Shown here piece after piece: positions 7,344 to 19,077 of a stretch of 64,000 bases of DNA; the first letter of the stretch is position 1; the number at the start of each line of letters is the position of its first letter. A program made the translations under genes and the position numbers. Source of the DNA: Holophagaceae bacterium (lineage in GTDB: Bacteria; Acidobacteriota; Holophagae; Holophagales; Holophagaceae). The notes under the pieces were generated by a model. The model saw only the letters and a program-made list of their open reading frames with translations. It did not search any database and was not told the DNA's origin. Location: positions 350,001 to 414,000 of the forward strand of contig JADKKO010000002.1 of NCBI GenBank assembly GCA_016720465.1, written 5' to 3'.

Positions 7344-9911
7344 ATGCGCCTGGCCGTTTTCACCTGCCTACCGGCCCTGCTCTCGCTTGCCGCCGCGGAG
7401 CCACCCAGTCCTAGCCAATTCCTGAAATTCAACTTGGGCGAGGACCGTAAGCTCGCGGACTATGGCCAGATCACCGCCTACTTCAAGGCGCTGGCCGCGG
7501 CCTCGCCCCGGATCCAGATCGAGAACCTGGGGCCCACCACCCAGGGCCGGGACATGATCATGGCCGTGATTTCCAGCGAGGCCAATCTGAAGGAGAAGGC
7601 GAAATACCAGGAGATCGCCCGGAAACTGGCGGACCCCCGGGGCCTCAGCGAAGCCCAGATCGAGCGCCTGGCCAAGGAAGGCAAGGCCATCGTGCTGGTG
7701 ACCTGCGCCATCCACGCCAGCGAAATCGGCGCCACCCAGATGGCCATGGAATGGGCCCACGCCCTGGCCACCGCCAAGGATCCCGAGACCCTGCGCCGCC
7801 TGGACAAGGTGATCCTGCTGCTGGTGCCCAGCCTGAACCCGGACGGGCAGGTGATGGAAACCGAGTACTACCGCAAGAACCTGGGCACGAAGTACGAAGG
7901 CGGCCGGCTGCCCTACCTCTATCACCACTACGTCGGCCACGACAACAACCGCGACTGGTACATGCTCACCCAGAAGGAGAGCCTGGCCATGAACCGCGCC
8001 GCCTACCAAACCTGGCTGCCCCAGGTCTGGCTGGACGAGCACCAGATGGGCGCCACGGGCCCGCGCATGTTCGTGCCGCCCTACGCCAATCCGGTGGCCA
8101 AGGAAGTGCATCCCCTGGTGTGGCGGACCGTGGATCTGCTGGGCACGACCATGAGCCTGCGCCTGGAGCAGGCGGGCAAGGCGGGGGTGTCCTACGGCAC
8201 CATGTTCGATGCCTACTGGCCCGGCGGCACCAAGAACACCGGCTGGTGGAAGAACGTGGTGGGGCTGCTCACGGAAGTGGCTTCGGCGCGCCTGGCCACG
8301 CCCGTCACCGTGGATCCCACCGAGCTGAGCGGCGGCGGGAAAGGCCTGGTGGAATACAAGGCCCAGACCAACTTCCCAAGCCCCTGGCAGGGCGGCGATT
8401 GGCACTTGCGCGACATCATGGACTACGAGCGCATCGCGTCCGATGCCTTGCTGGAAAGCTGCGCCAACCTCAAGGACGATCTGCTGCGCAACCGCGCCCG
8501 CATGGCGGCCACGAGCATCCAGGCCGGGGATCCTTCAACCTTCTACCGCATCCCCGCCCGCCAGCAGGATCCCGTCGCCGGAGCCCGGCTCGCGCACCTG
8601 CTCATGGAGAACGGCGCAGAGGTGAAGGTCGCGAAGGACGGGAGCTTCCTGGTGCCCACCGCCCAGCCCCTGGGCCGCTTCGTGAAGGAGATGCTGGAGC
8701 CCCAGCGCTATCCGGAGATCAAGCCCATCGCCGGCGCACCGCCCATGGCCCCCTACGACGTGGCCGCCTGGACGCTGCCGATGATGATGGGCGCCGAGTC
8801 CGCGAAGGCCGCCTTGACGGAATCGGAACGCGCGGCCCTGCGTCCGCTCAAGCCCTCGGATTGGCCGGCGGGGGGCGTGGAAGGCAAGGGGGCGGTGGTG
8901 GCGGTGGAGCGGGGCAGCATCGCCTCGGCCGGGCTGCTGAATGCGCACTTAAAGGCGGGGACCGCCAAGGTGGCGCTCGCGCCTTTCGATGCGGAAGGCC
9001 GGCAGTTCGCAGCGGGGACCGTGCTCCTGCCCGCCACCGCGGCCACGGAATCCCTGGCGCGGCAACACCACTTGAGGCTGCAGTCCCTCGCGGCCGAGCC
9101 CAAGGGCAAACTCACGGCTCTGAAAGCGCCGCGAGTGGCCTTGCTCAAGCCCTGGTCCGTGTCCATGGACGAAGGCTGGACCCGCTGGATCCTCGAGCAG
9201 CACGGCTTCGAACCAAAAAGCCTGCTGCCCAAGGAGGTCCAGGCGGGCAAACTGCGCGAGGCCTTCGATGCCATCGTCCTGCCGGACGTGTCCAAAGCCC
9301 AGCTCCTGGAAGGGCGGATGGAGGCCGGCCCCGACGGCGTGCGCCGCTTCCAGGAGGAAATGCCGCCGGAGTTCAGCGGCGCCCTGGGCAAGGAGGGGAT
9401 CAAGGCCTTGAAGGAATTCGTGGAGCAGGGCGGAACCCTCGTCGCCCTGGCTTCCAGTTCGAATCTGGTCATCGATGAATTCTCCCTGCCCGTGCGGAAC
9501 GTGCTGGGCGGCGGGACCGGCGGAGGGCGTTCCAGCTCCATGGCCGAGGAATTCAATTCGCCGGGTTCGATCCTGCACATGCGCTTCGACGCCTCCCATC
9601 CCGTGGCCTGGGGGATGCCGGCCGAAGGCTTCGGCTTCCTGGACCATGCCATGGCGTTTCAGACCTCCCCCAACACGCCCCAGAACCGGCGCGTGGTGCT
9701 GGCCTCCTATCCTGACGATGCCCGGGACATCCTGGCCAGCGGATGGATCAAGGGCGCCGAGCGCCTGGAACGCAAAGCCTCGGCCGTGGCCCTCGAATGG
9801 GGCAAGGGCAGGATCGTCCTGTTCGGCTTCCGCGTTCAGCACCGCGCCCAGACCGAAGCCACCTTCAAGCTGCTCTTCAACGCGCTCCATTGGAGCGGGA
9901 TGGCAGAGTGA
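7344..9911 (+). CDS. Secreted M14-family zinc carboxypeptidase
   Basis: The ATG at 7344 follows GGAGGA and begins a signal peptide (MRLAVFTCLPALLSLAAAEP). The 855-residue product has the M14 zinc site: HxxE at His124-Glu127 (IHASE), the NNRD substrate-binding segment at 201-204, and a distal histidine in WLDEHQMG (His233). It belongs to the large M14 peptidases of about 850 residues whose C-terminal half carries a glutamine-amidotransferase-like domain (IVLPDVSKAQLLEG, then ALKEFVEQGGTLVALASSS). It should trim C-terminal residues from peptides in the periplasm or outside the cell. A frame that extends some 1000 bases upstream is open by chance and lacks coding character. Confidence 0.9.
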   Translation: MRLAVFTCLPALLSLAAAEPPSPSQFLKFNLGEDRKLADYGQITAYFKALAAASPRIQIENLGPTTQGRDMIMAVISSEANLKEKAKYQEIARKLADPRGLSEAQIERLAKEGKAIVLVTCAIHASEIGATQMAMEWAHALATAKDPETLRRLDKVILLLVPSLNPDGQVMETEYYRKNLGTKYEGGRLPYLYHHYVGHDNNRDWYMLTQKESLAMNRAAYQTWLPQVWLDEHQMGATGPRMFVPPYANPVAKEVHPLVWRTVDLLGTTMSLRLEQAGKAGVSYGTMFDAYWPGGTKNTGWWKNVVGLLTEVASARLATPVTVDPTELSGGGKGLVEYKAQTNFPSPWQGGDWHLRDIMDYERIASDALLESCANLKDDLLRNRARMAATSIQAGDPSTFYRIPARQQDPVAGARLAHLLMENGAEVKVAKDGSFLVPTAQPLGRFVKEMLEPQRYPEIKPIAGAPPMAPYDVAAWTLPMMMGAESAKAALTESERAALRPLKPSDWPAGGVEGKGAVVAVERGSIASAGLLNAHLKAGTAKVALAPFDAEGRQFAAGTVLLPATAATESLARQHHLRLQSLAAEPKGKLTALKAPRVALLKPWSVSMDEGWTRWILEQHGFEPKSLLPKEVQAGKLREAFDAIVLPDVSKAQLLEGRMEAGPDGVRRFQEEMPPEFSGALGKEGIKALKEFVEQGGTLVALASSSNLVIDEFSLPVRNVLGGGTGGGRSSSMAEEFNSPGSILHMRFDASHPVAWGMPAEGFGFLDHAMAFQTSPNTPQNRRVVLASYPDDARDILASGWIKGAERLERKASAVALEWGKGRIVLFGFRVQHRAQTEATFKLLFNALHWSGMAE

Positions 9912-10018
9912 AAAGCTACCCCGGTGCAAGGTTTCGAATCCACGGATCCCAGTCCAGCAAGGTGATCCAAATCCAGTAGAGCGAAAAATCCTGCTGGCCT
10001 CTTTGCGATGGAAGTCGG

Positions 10019-10149
10019 GTAGGGCCAACGGGATTTCCCTCCGGGCCGCGCCCGGCTGCGCACGGCCATCCGCTTTGCGGACCGGCTGCGGTCGCTCTCG
10101 CGCCCTTCGCCTTGGCCTACCTGCGCGCCGGAGCGATTCAAATCCCGTT
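10019..10149. repeat. tRNA-end-bounded repeat, unit 1
   Basis: The unit core (10027-10149, 123 bp) starts AACGGGATTT and ends AAATCCCGTT, a perfect 10-bp terminal inverted repeat. Extended left to 10019 it reads GTAGGGCCAACGGGATTT, an exact 18-base copy of the 3' end of the tRNA-Glu gene (minus strand) at 10349-10366. The interior is G+C-rich with CCGGGC/GCCCGG and GGACCGGC-type hairpins. It is about 93 % identical to unit 2. Confidence 0.8.
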
Positions 10150-10183
10150 GGTCGCCTCTGTTGTTGTGCGGAGTTGCTTGGTG

Positions 10184-10314
10184 AACGGGATTTCCCTCCG
10201 GGCCGCGCCCGGCTGCGGGCGTCCATCCGCTGCGCGGACCGGCTGCGGTCGCTCTCGCGCCCTGCGCCTTGGCCTACTCCCGCGCCGGAGCGATTCAAAT
10301 CCCGTTGGCCCTAC
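10184..10314. repeat. tRNA-end-bounded repeat, unit 2
   Basis: The core (10184-10306) is also 123 bp and has the same 10-bp inverted ends as unit 1. Its right end, 10294-10314, matches the last 21 bases of tRNA-Glu exactly but in inverted orientation relative to the tRNA. The two unit starts are 157 bases apart. So the tRNA 3' end brackets the array as inverted copies, with the real tRNA alongside. Confidence 0.8.
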
Positions 10315-10319
10315 AAATA

Positions 10320-10347
10320 AAAATCGCCACCCTTGGGTGGCGATTTT
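10320..10347 (-). terminator. Intrinsic terminator of the purA-tRNA transcript
   Basis: AAAATCGCCACC and GGTGGCGATTTT pair around a short CTTG loop, and the minus-strand transcript then reads TTTTTATTTG. It directly follows the CCA end of tRNA-Glu. The A/T flanks make it symmetric, so it could also stop transcription coming from the repeats on the plus strand. Confidence 0.85.
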
Positions 10348-10421
10348 GGTAGGGCCAACGGGATTTGAACCCGTGCTGCCGCCGTGAAAGGGCGGTGTCC
10401 TAACCCCTAGACGATGGCCCC
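10347..10421 (-). tRNA. tRNA-Glu (anticodon TTC)
   Basis: A 75-base cloverleaf. Acceptor GGGGCCA pairs with TGGCCCT (first pair G-U). The D arm is GTCTAGGGGTTAGGAC, the anticodon arm is CCGCC-CTTTCAC-GGCGG with anticodon TTC, and the T arm is CGGGTTCAAATCCCG. The CCA end is encoded. It is co-transcribed after tRNA-Lys with 28 bases between. Its 3' end is copied in the neighbouring repeats. Confidence 0.95.
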
Positions 10422-10449
10422 ATGGGAATGGGAAGTGGGTTAAGGGTGG

Positions 10450-10525
10450 TGGTGAGCCCAGCTGGACTCGAACCAGCGACAGTCTCCTTAAAAGGGAGAT
10501 GCTCTACCACCTGAGCTATGGGCCC
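10450..10525 (-). tRNA. tRNA-Lys (anticodon TTT)
   Basis: A 76-base cloverleaf with acceptor GGGCCCA/TGGGCTC and discriminator A. The anticodon arm is CTCCC-TTTTAA-GGAG with anticodon TTT, the T arm is CTGGTTCGAGTCCAG, and the CCA end is encoded. It lies 73 bases downstream of purA on the same strand and is followed by tRNA-Glu, so purA-tRNA-Lys-tRNA-Glu may form one transcript. Confidence 0.95.
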
Positions 10526-10598
10526 ATGCTGCCGAAACAGCAAAAATCAAGTGTGCCAAGGGATGGCGCCCTGGTCAAGGCTGGATTGCCGATCGCCA

Positions 10599-11918
10599 TC
10601 AGCCCAGCAAGGGCTCTAGAAAGGTGCCTGGGTAGATGCAACCTTCGGCGCGGTCGGGCCCGGTGCTCAGGTAGGCGATGGGCGTCTCCACGGCCTCGGC
10701 CAGGGCGTCGAGATAGCTCTGGGCTTCGGCGGGGAGTTGGCGGTGGTCCGTGATGCCGCGGGTGGGCTTGCTCCAGCCCTTGAACATCCGGATCTCGGGG
10801 CTCAGGCCGGCCCACTCGGCGGCGCAGGAGGGAAGTCGGTCCGTCAGGGTGCCATGGGCATCCCGGTAGGCCACCACGATGCCGACCTCATCCAATTCGT
10901 CCAGCACGTCGAGCTTCATGACCGCGAGGCCATCCACGCCGTTGGTGCGGCAGGCATGGGCCGTGATGGGCGCGTCGAACCAGCCACAGCGCCGGGGGCG
11001 GCCGGTGGTGGTGCCGTACTCGCGGCCGGCTTCGCGGATCCGGTCCCCGAGGGGGTTCAGCAATTCCGAAACCATGGGGCCGGCGCCCACGCGCGTGGTG
11101 TAGGCCTTGGCCACGCCCAGGATGCGATGCAGCGCTTTGGGCGGAAGGCCGGTGCCCGTGAACAGGCCGCCCAGGCTGCAGTTGGAGGAGGTGACGTAGG
11201 GATAGGTGCCGTGATCCAGATCCAGCATGGTGGCCTGGGCGCCTTCGAAGAGGATCGGTTCGCCCTTGGAGCAGGCCGTTTGCAGATGCGATTGGGCATT
11301 CCCGATGCAGTGGAGCAGCGGCTCGACGGCCTTCAACAGGTTGGCCACGATGGCTTCCACCGAAGGCATTTCGGCGCCTTCCCCCAATCGGAGCCTCACT
11401 TCGTCGTAGCCCGGGCGGACGCGGTCCGCGAGGACTTCGGGATGTTTGAGATCGCCCATGCGCACGCCCATGCGGGCCGCCTTCATCTCGTAGGCCGGGC
11501 CGATGCCGCGCCCGGTGGTTCCGATTTTGGCTCCGAGCTTGGTGGCGCGTTCTTCGCGCCAGACATCCAGGGCGATGTGGTGGGGCAGGATGATGTGCGC
11601 TTTGTCGGAGATCAGCAGGCGGTCCGTGACGTGGACGCCCCGGTCGCGGAGCCGCGAAAGTTCCTGCTGGAACACATCCAGGTTGAGCACCACGCCGGAG
11701 CCCACCACCAGGAAGCATTCCGGATGCAGGGCCCCGGAGGGGACCTGATGCAGCGCGATGGTCTGGCCGTCCACCACCACGGTGTGGCCGGCGTTGTTGC
11801 CGCCCTGGAACCGCACCACATGGCGGTACTTCGGAGCCAGCAGATCCACCAGCTTTCCTTTGCCCTCGTCACCCCACTGCAGGCCGAGGACCGCGAGGTT
11901 TTCCGACGCTCTGCTCAT
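10599..11918 (-). CDS. purA: Adenylosuccinate synthetase
   Basis: The 439-residue length is normal for PurA. The N-terminal phosphate loop GDEGKGK is intact (LQWGDEGKGKLVDLL), as are NNAGHTVV, the IMP-binding TTGRGIGPAY segment and the late KAYTTRVGAGP motif. The enzyme joins IMP and aspartate using GTP, the first committed step to AMP, in the cytoplasm. It is divergent from clpC across about 120 bases, which must hold both promoters, and is followed on the same strand by two tRNA genes. Confidence 0.98.
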   Translation of the reverse strand: MSRASENLAVLGLQWGDEGKGKLVDLLAPKYRHVVRFQGGNNAGHTVVVDGQTIALHQVPSGALHPECFLVVGSGVVLNLDVFQQELSRLRDRGVHVTDRLLISDKAHIILPHHIALDVWREERATKLGAKIGTTGRGIGPAYEMKAARMGVRMGDLKHPEVLADRVRPGYDEVRLRLGEGAEMPSVEAIVANLLKAVEPLLHCIGNAQSHLQTACSKGEPILFEGAQATMLDLDHGTYPYVTSSNCSLGGLFTGTGLPPKALHRILGVAKAYTTRVGAGPMVSELLNPLGDRIREAGREYGTTTGRPRRCGWFDAPITAHACRTNGVDGLAVMKLDVLDELDEVGIVVAYRDAHGTLTDRLPSCAAEWAGLSPEIRMFKGWSKPTRGITDHRQLPAEAQSYLDALAEAVETPIAYLSTGPDRAEGCIYPGTFLEPLLG

Positions 11919-12037
11919 GCTCGCTCCAAGCCAACCAGATTAACGTGAAGGCCCGCTCCGTCCCAGGAGGAAAAGGGGGACAAGACGCCCCAAACAGGCT
12001 AAACTGGTCCGTTCCTGTATCCCCGGAGGGGGCGGCC

Positions 12038-14502
<2,465 letters not shown>

Positions 14503-14506
<4 letters not shown>

Positions 14507-17076
14507 CATTGAAGACCCAGATCAAACACTGGGCGGCCGCCCGGTGTGTGGGGGGCCTGTTGCCTCTCATGCTCGTGGCGGGGACACCCGCCATCCTGCG
14601 CGCCCAGGAGGCCGAACCCATCGTGGCCATCGAGGTGGCCGGAGCCCAGAAGCAGACCGCGGAGACCGTGATCTTCAAGTCCGGCGTCAAGGTGGGCGAT
14701 GATCTGCGCAACCTGGATCTGGCCAAGATCCTGGAAAAGATGTGGGCTTCGGGCTCCTTCGACGACATCAAGTTCGAAGTCCAGGATGACAAGACGAAGG
14801 CCGGCAAGAAGCTCATCATCATCATTCGCGAACGCCCCATCATCAAGGAAGTGGATTACCGGGGCGGCACCGAGCTGGGACTCACCAACATCAAGGACAA
14901 GGTCAAGGAGAAGAAGCTGGCCATCGCGGCGGATTCGCTCTACGACCCGGACGCCGCGCGCAAGATCAAGGATTTGATCGTGGACCAGGCCGCGGAAAAG
15001 GGGTTCCGCAACCCGGTGGTGGACGTGAATCTGGAGACCATGGGCGCCGGCGTGGCCCGCCTGGTCTTCGACATCAAGGAAGGCGGCAAGGCCCGCATCT
15101 ACTCGATCAAATTCCGAGGCAACAAGGTGTTTTCCAGCGGACAGCTGGCCCGCGCCATGGCGAAGACCCGCCGCCACTGGTCCTTCAGCTGGCTGACCTC
15201 CCACGACCTGCTGGTGGACAAGAACCTCGAAGAGGACCTGAAGCACGTCAAGGAAGCCTATTGGCGGAGAGGCTACAAGGATGTGTTCGTGGGCCAGCCC
15301 ACCATCGAGGTGCAGGACTTCACCACCGCCAAGCAGAAAAAGAAGAACCTCAAGCGGGAGAGGGAAGCCAAATCGCCCAAGTACGACCTCCGCGCCACCT
15401 TGGTGGTGCCTGTGCTGGAAGGCGAACAGTATTACGAAGGCACCTTCAAGGTCGAGGGCAACGAGAAGGTGTTCAAGGAAAAGTATTTCCGGGAGAAGTA
15501 CGCGGAGATGAAGCGGGACAACCGCTCGGTTGTAGCCAAATTCCTCAACTTCAAGCCATCGACCGAGGACCAGCCCGCCCAGAAGGCCCGTCCTTTCGAC
15601 CTCGACGCCCTGACCAAGGCGATGGACAAGATCAAGGAAGGCTATAGCAATGCGAGCTACATCCTGTATCGCGCGGAGAAAAAGCTGGAAACGCGCGAGG
15701 AGGCAGGACGCAAGCTGGTGGACACCACGCTGAAGGTCGATGAAGGCGAACCCTTCACCATCCGGCGCATCGAATTCGAGGGCAACACCACCACCAAGGA
15801 CAAGGTGCTCCGCAGGTCGCTGCGCCTGCGGGAAGGCGATCCATTCTCATCCGAGGAGTTCAAGGATTCCTTCACGGGCCTCGGCCAGCTGGGCTTCTTC
15901 GACGTGAAGAACCAGGAGCCCAAAGTGGACCTCGTGCCCAACAAGCCGCAGGTGGACATCACCATCAAAGGCGAAGAAGCGGGCGTCAACGAATTGCTGT
16001 TCCAGGGCGGCTACGGGCAGCTTTTCGGCTTCTCGCTGGGGGCCAGCTTCTCCACGAAGAACCTCGGCGGCGGCGGTGAGAGCCTCGCGGTCAGTTTCAA
16101 CGGCGGCCAGTTCTCCAAGAGCGCGTCCATCTCCTACGTGGAGCCCTATGTCCTGGATCTGCCCTATTCGTTTTCCGCGAGCGTGTCCAATGGCACCACG
16201 GACTATGACGCCTCCCGGGTGGGCGCCAGCAATGCCTATAAGCAGTTCACCCGTTCCCTGGGCCTCAACACCGGCACCAGGCTTTCCACCTTCTTCCCCC
16301 AGAGCCGCTGGGCCTTCTTCACCACCTATTCCGTGGGCTACACCTTCAGCATCATCCGCATCGAAGGCGGCCGGAATATCTACTACCGCGATGCCAACAG
16401 CCAGCTCACCTCGACCTTCAACCAGAGCATCGAGTTCAATACGGTCAACCATCCCTACAAGCCCACCCAGGGCACGCGCTTCGGAATGAGCCTGGAGTAC
16501 GGCGGCTGGCAGTTCGGCGGCGACAAGCCTTCCCTGCGGGCCAACTGGAGCTTTTCGAAGTACGCCAATCTGGCCGATCGCCACATCTTCGCCGCGAACC
16601 TCAGCTACGGCTATCTCCAGGGCCTTGGGAATGAAGTCTTGCCGCTCTACCAGCTCTACCGGCCCGGCGGGGAGAACAGCATCCGCGGCTATAGGTATGG
16701 CCAGGTGGGTTCGCTGCTGCTGGACAACTTCGGCAATCCGGTGGTCGTGGGCGGAAACAAGCAATTCATCGCCAACCTGGAATACCAGTTCAAGGTGGCT
16801 GATCCCTTCCGGCTGGTGGTGTTCTATGACGCAGGCAACGCCTGGGCTCCGGGCACGAAAATTTTCTCCAGCGATTTTGTGAGCTACACCCTGGGCACCC
16901 AGACCATCGCCTATAAAAATCCGACCTTGCTCCGCAGCGTGGGCGTGGAATTGCGGTTCTTCCTGCCCATCAGCCCTGCACCGTTGAGGCTGATCTGGTC
17001 GCGCAAGCTCAACCCCTATCCTTTCGATCCCGAGGGCCAGAACGATTTCCAGTTCAGCATCGGGACGACCTTTTAG
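14503..17076 (+). CDS. bamA: Outer membrane protein assembly factor BamA
   Basis: The 857-residue Omp85 protein begins with a signal peptide (LLPLMLVAGTPAILRAQ) and a run of POTRA domains to about residue 450 (for example VDYRGGTELGLTNIKDKVKE, YSIKFRGNKVFSSGQLARAM, IRRIEFEGNTTTKDKVLRRS). A C-terminal 16-strand barrel follows, with the lid-loop motif RGYRYG (GGENSIRGYRYGQVG) and a terminal strand ending FQFSIGTTF. It folds barrel proteins into the outer membrane. POTRA 3 holds a Lys/Glu-rich insertion (KQKKKNLKREREAKSPK), longer than in E. coli. The next gene is a Skp-type chaperone, the usual neighbour. Confidence 0.95.
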
Positions 17077-17130
17077 CGGGATCATTGCCCCGATCTGCGA
17101 TAAACTGACTTCTTTGTGATTGGAGCCCCC

Positions 17131-17733
17131 ATGCGCCGAATTCTCGCCCTTGCAGCCCTCGCCACCCTCGCCTCGGCCCCCGTGCTGGCCCAGGAAGCAC
17201 CGGCCCCCCGCTTCGCCATTTTCGCCCCGGACCAGCTCTTCAAGACCTCCAGCCGGGCCAAGAAAGTCGTGGAGCAGTTGGATGTGGTCGGCAAAGGTCT
17301 GCAGGAAAAGCTGGTGGCCAAGCAGAAGGAGCTGGAGAAGATGGCGGAGCAGCTCAAGAGCCCCGGCCTCTCCGATGAAGGCCGGGCGAAGCTGCAGCGC
17401 GATCTACAGGATGGCGAAGTGGCCTTCAAGCGCGCCCAGGAGGACAGCCAGAAGGAATTCAACAAGGAAAGCGACAAGATCTATGGCCAGTTCCAGACCG
17501 AGGTTGGCCCGATCGTCGAAGCAGTCTCCAGGGAACGCAAACTCCAGGTGGTCTTCCAGTACACCCGCCAGAACGCGGGCATGTTCGCCTTCACCGATGA
17601 AAAGTGGGCCGTCGAATTCACCGATGAAATCGCCAAGCGCTACGATGCCAAGTTCGAAGGGAAATCCGCCGCGCCGCAGGGCGATGCGGCCAAGCCGGCC
17701 GCCAAGCCCGCCGGACCCAAAAAGAACGGATAG
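17131..17733 (+). CDS. OmpH/Skp-family periplasmic chaperone
   Basis: The ATG at 17131 after TTGGAG starts a clear signal peptide (MRRILALAALATLASAPVLAQ). The 200-residue protein has the OmpH layout: a short beta element (RFAIFAPDQLFKTSSRAKKV), long charged helices forming the tentacles (VGKGLQEKLVAKQKELEKMA through AQEDSQKEFNKESDKIYGQF), then LQVVFQYTR and a C-terminal helix. An Ala/Pro/Lys tail follows. Skp escorts unfolded outer-membrane proteins to BamA, which is encoded just upstream (54-base gap holding its own possible -10 box TAAACT). Confidence 0.9.
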   Translation: MRRILALAALATLASAPVLAQEAPAPRFAIFAPDQLFKTSSRAKKVVEQLDVVGKGLQEKLVAKQKELEKMAEQLKSPGLSDEGRAKLQRDLQDGEVAFKRAQEDSQKEFNKESDKIYGQFQTEVGPIVEAVSRERKLQVVFQYTRQNAGMFAFTDEKWAVEFTDEIAKRYDAKFEGKSAAPQGDAAKPAAKPAGPKKNG

Positions 17734-17744
17734 GAACCAGCCCG

Positions 17745-18203
17745 CTACCTCTTTCCGGTAGATCCATAACCGCCAGCGCCGCGATGGGTGTCCCCCAGGG
17801 CGGCGCTGGCCGTTTCAAGGCTCCATTCGCAGGCCGCCACCGGGGCGATCAACAACTGGGCGATGCGTTCCCCCCGGCGCAATTCGAAAGCTTCCTGGCC
17901 GTGGTTCACCAGCACGACGGCCACCTCGCCGCGGTAGTCGGCATCGATGGTGCCCGGCGCGTTCAGCACGGTCACGCCATGGCGCAAAGCCAAGCCTGAG
18001 CGCGGTCTCACCTGGCCTTCGAATCCTGGTGGGATGGCCATCACGAGGCCCGTGGGCACAAGCCGCCGTTGGCCCGGCTCGAGGCTCCAGGTTTCGGCTT
18101 CAGGAATCGCCGCCCGCAGATCCATCCCCGCGGCGAAGGGGGTCGCGTAAGCCGGCAGTTCCAGGCCTGCCGCATGGGGAAGCTGATGGATGGGAATTTT
18201 CAT
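17745..18203 (-). CDS. dut: dUTP diphosphatase (dUTPase)
   Basis: The 152-residue trimeric dUTPase carries all five motifs: AGMDLRA, RPRSGLA, GTIDADYRGE, RRGERIAQLLIAP, and the C-terminal GAGGYGSTG loop. It hydrolyses dUTP to dUMP and diphosphate, protecting DNA from uracil and feeding thymidylate synthesis. The start at 18203 is four bases after the purU stop, so it is the last gene of the FKBP-rlmN-purU-dut operon. It converges on skp with only 11 bases between the stops and no strong terminator visible. Confidence 0.95.
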   Translation of the reverse strand: MKIPIHQLPHAAGLELPAYATPFAAGMDLRAAIPEAETWSLEPGQRRLVPTGLVMAIPPGFEGQVRPRSGLALRHGVTVLNAPGTIDADYRGEVAVVLVNHGQEAFELRRGERIAQLLIAPVAACEWSLETASAALGDTHRGAGGYGSTGKR

Positions 18204-18207
18204 TGGA

Positions 18208-19077
18208 TCACTCGAACACGACCGTTCTGTTTCCATAATTCAGGACGCGGTGCTGCAGGTGGAGACGCACGGCCCGGGCCAGGACCATGCGTTCCAGATC
18301 GCGGCCCTTGCGGATGAGGTCCTCCACTGTGTCCCGGTGGCTCACGCGGGTGATCTCCTGCTCGATGATGGGGCCCGCATCCAGTTCCGGCGTCACGTAG
18401 TGGGCCGTGGCGCCGATGACCTTGACGCCCCGGGCATGGGCCTGGTGGTAAGGCTGGGCCCCGGCGAAGGCCGGCAGGAAGCTGTGGTGGATGTTCATGA
18501 CCGCCGGAAAGGACCGCAGGAAATCATCGCTCAGCACCTGCATGTATTTCGCCAGCACCACCAGATCCACGCGGTGCTGCGCCATCAGGGCCAGCGAACG
18601 CGCCTCGGCGTCCGCTTTCGACCCAGGTGTCGCAGGCACGTGCTGGAAGGTTATTCCGAACTGTTCCGCGGTGGTCCGCAGATCCTCATGGTTGCTCAGG
18701 ATGACGGGGATCTCGGCCTTCAGCTCTCCGGCCCGGTGGCGCCACAGCAAGTCCAAGAGGCAGTGGTCCTGGCGGCTGCACCAGATGGAGATCCGCGGCA
18801 CCTCATCGCTGAAATGAAGCTGCCAGGGCCTCCCTTCTGGTCCGCCCATGGGGTCCGCCACCTCTGCGAGCGCAGCGGGGAGCTCGGCCTTCGGGAGCGC
18901 GAATCCTTCCATTTCCCATTCGATGCGCCCGAGGAAGCGGTCCACCGAAAAATCCGTGTGGTGGTCCGAATCCAGGATGTTCCCGCCGTGCTGGAACACG
19001 AAGTTCGAGAGGCGGGCGACAATGCCCTTCTGGTCGGGGCAAGAGATCAGGAGCGTCGCGGTCTGCTTCGGGTTCAT
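18208..19077 (-). CDS. purU: Formyltetrahydrofolate deformylase
   Basis: The 289-residue protein has an N-terminal ACT domain (LLISCPDQKGIVARLSNFVF) and a formyltransferase-fold hydrolase domain with the folate/formyl motif NIHHSFLPAFAG and the downstream GATAHYVTPELDAGPII. It releases formate from 10-formyl-tetrahydrofolate, supplying formate to purine synthesis and balancing the one-carbon pool. The start codon shares bases with the rlmN stop (TGATG), which fixes the start and excludes an upstream alternative that would give a Pro/Arg-rich leader. Confidence 0.93.
   Translation of the reverse strand: MNPKQTATLLISCPDQKGIVARLSNFVFQHGGNILDSDHHTDFSVDRFLGRIEWEMEGFALPKAELPAALAEVADPMGGPEGRPWQLHFSDEVPRISIWCSRQDHCLLDLLWRHRAGELKAEIPVILSNHEDLRTTAEQFGITFQHVPATPGSKADAEARSLALMAQHRVDLVVLAKYMQVLSDDFLRSFPAVMNIHHSFLPAFAGAQPYHQAHARGVKVIGATAHYVTPELDAGPIIEQEITRVSHRDTVEDLIRKGRDLERMVLARAVRLHLQHRVLNYGNRTVVFE

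Larger units (their letters stand above)
9912..10346. other. Intergenic region with two tRNA-end-bounded repeats
   Basis: Between the M14 gene and tRNA-Glu there is no gene. The first 107 bases (9912-10018) show nothing recognisable. The rest is two tandem 123-bp repeat units and the terminator of the tRNA operon, described separately. Confidence 0.75.
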
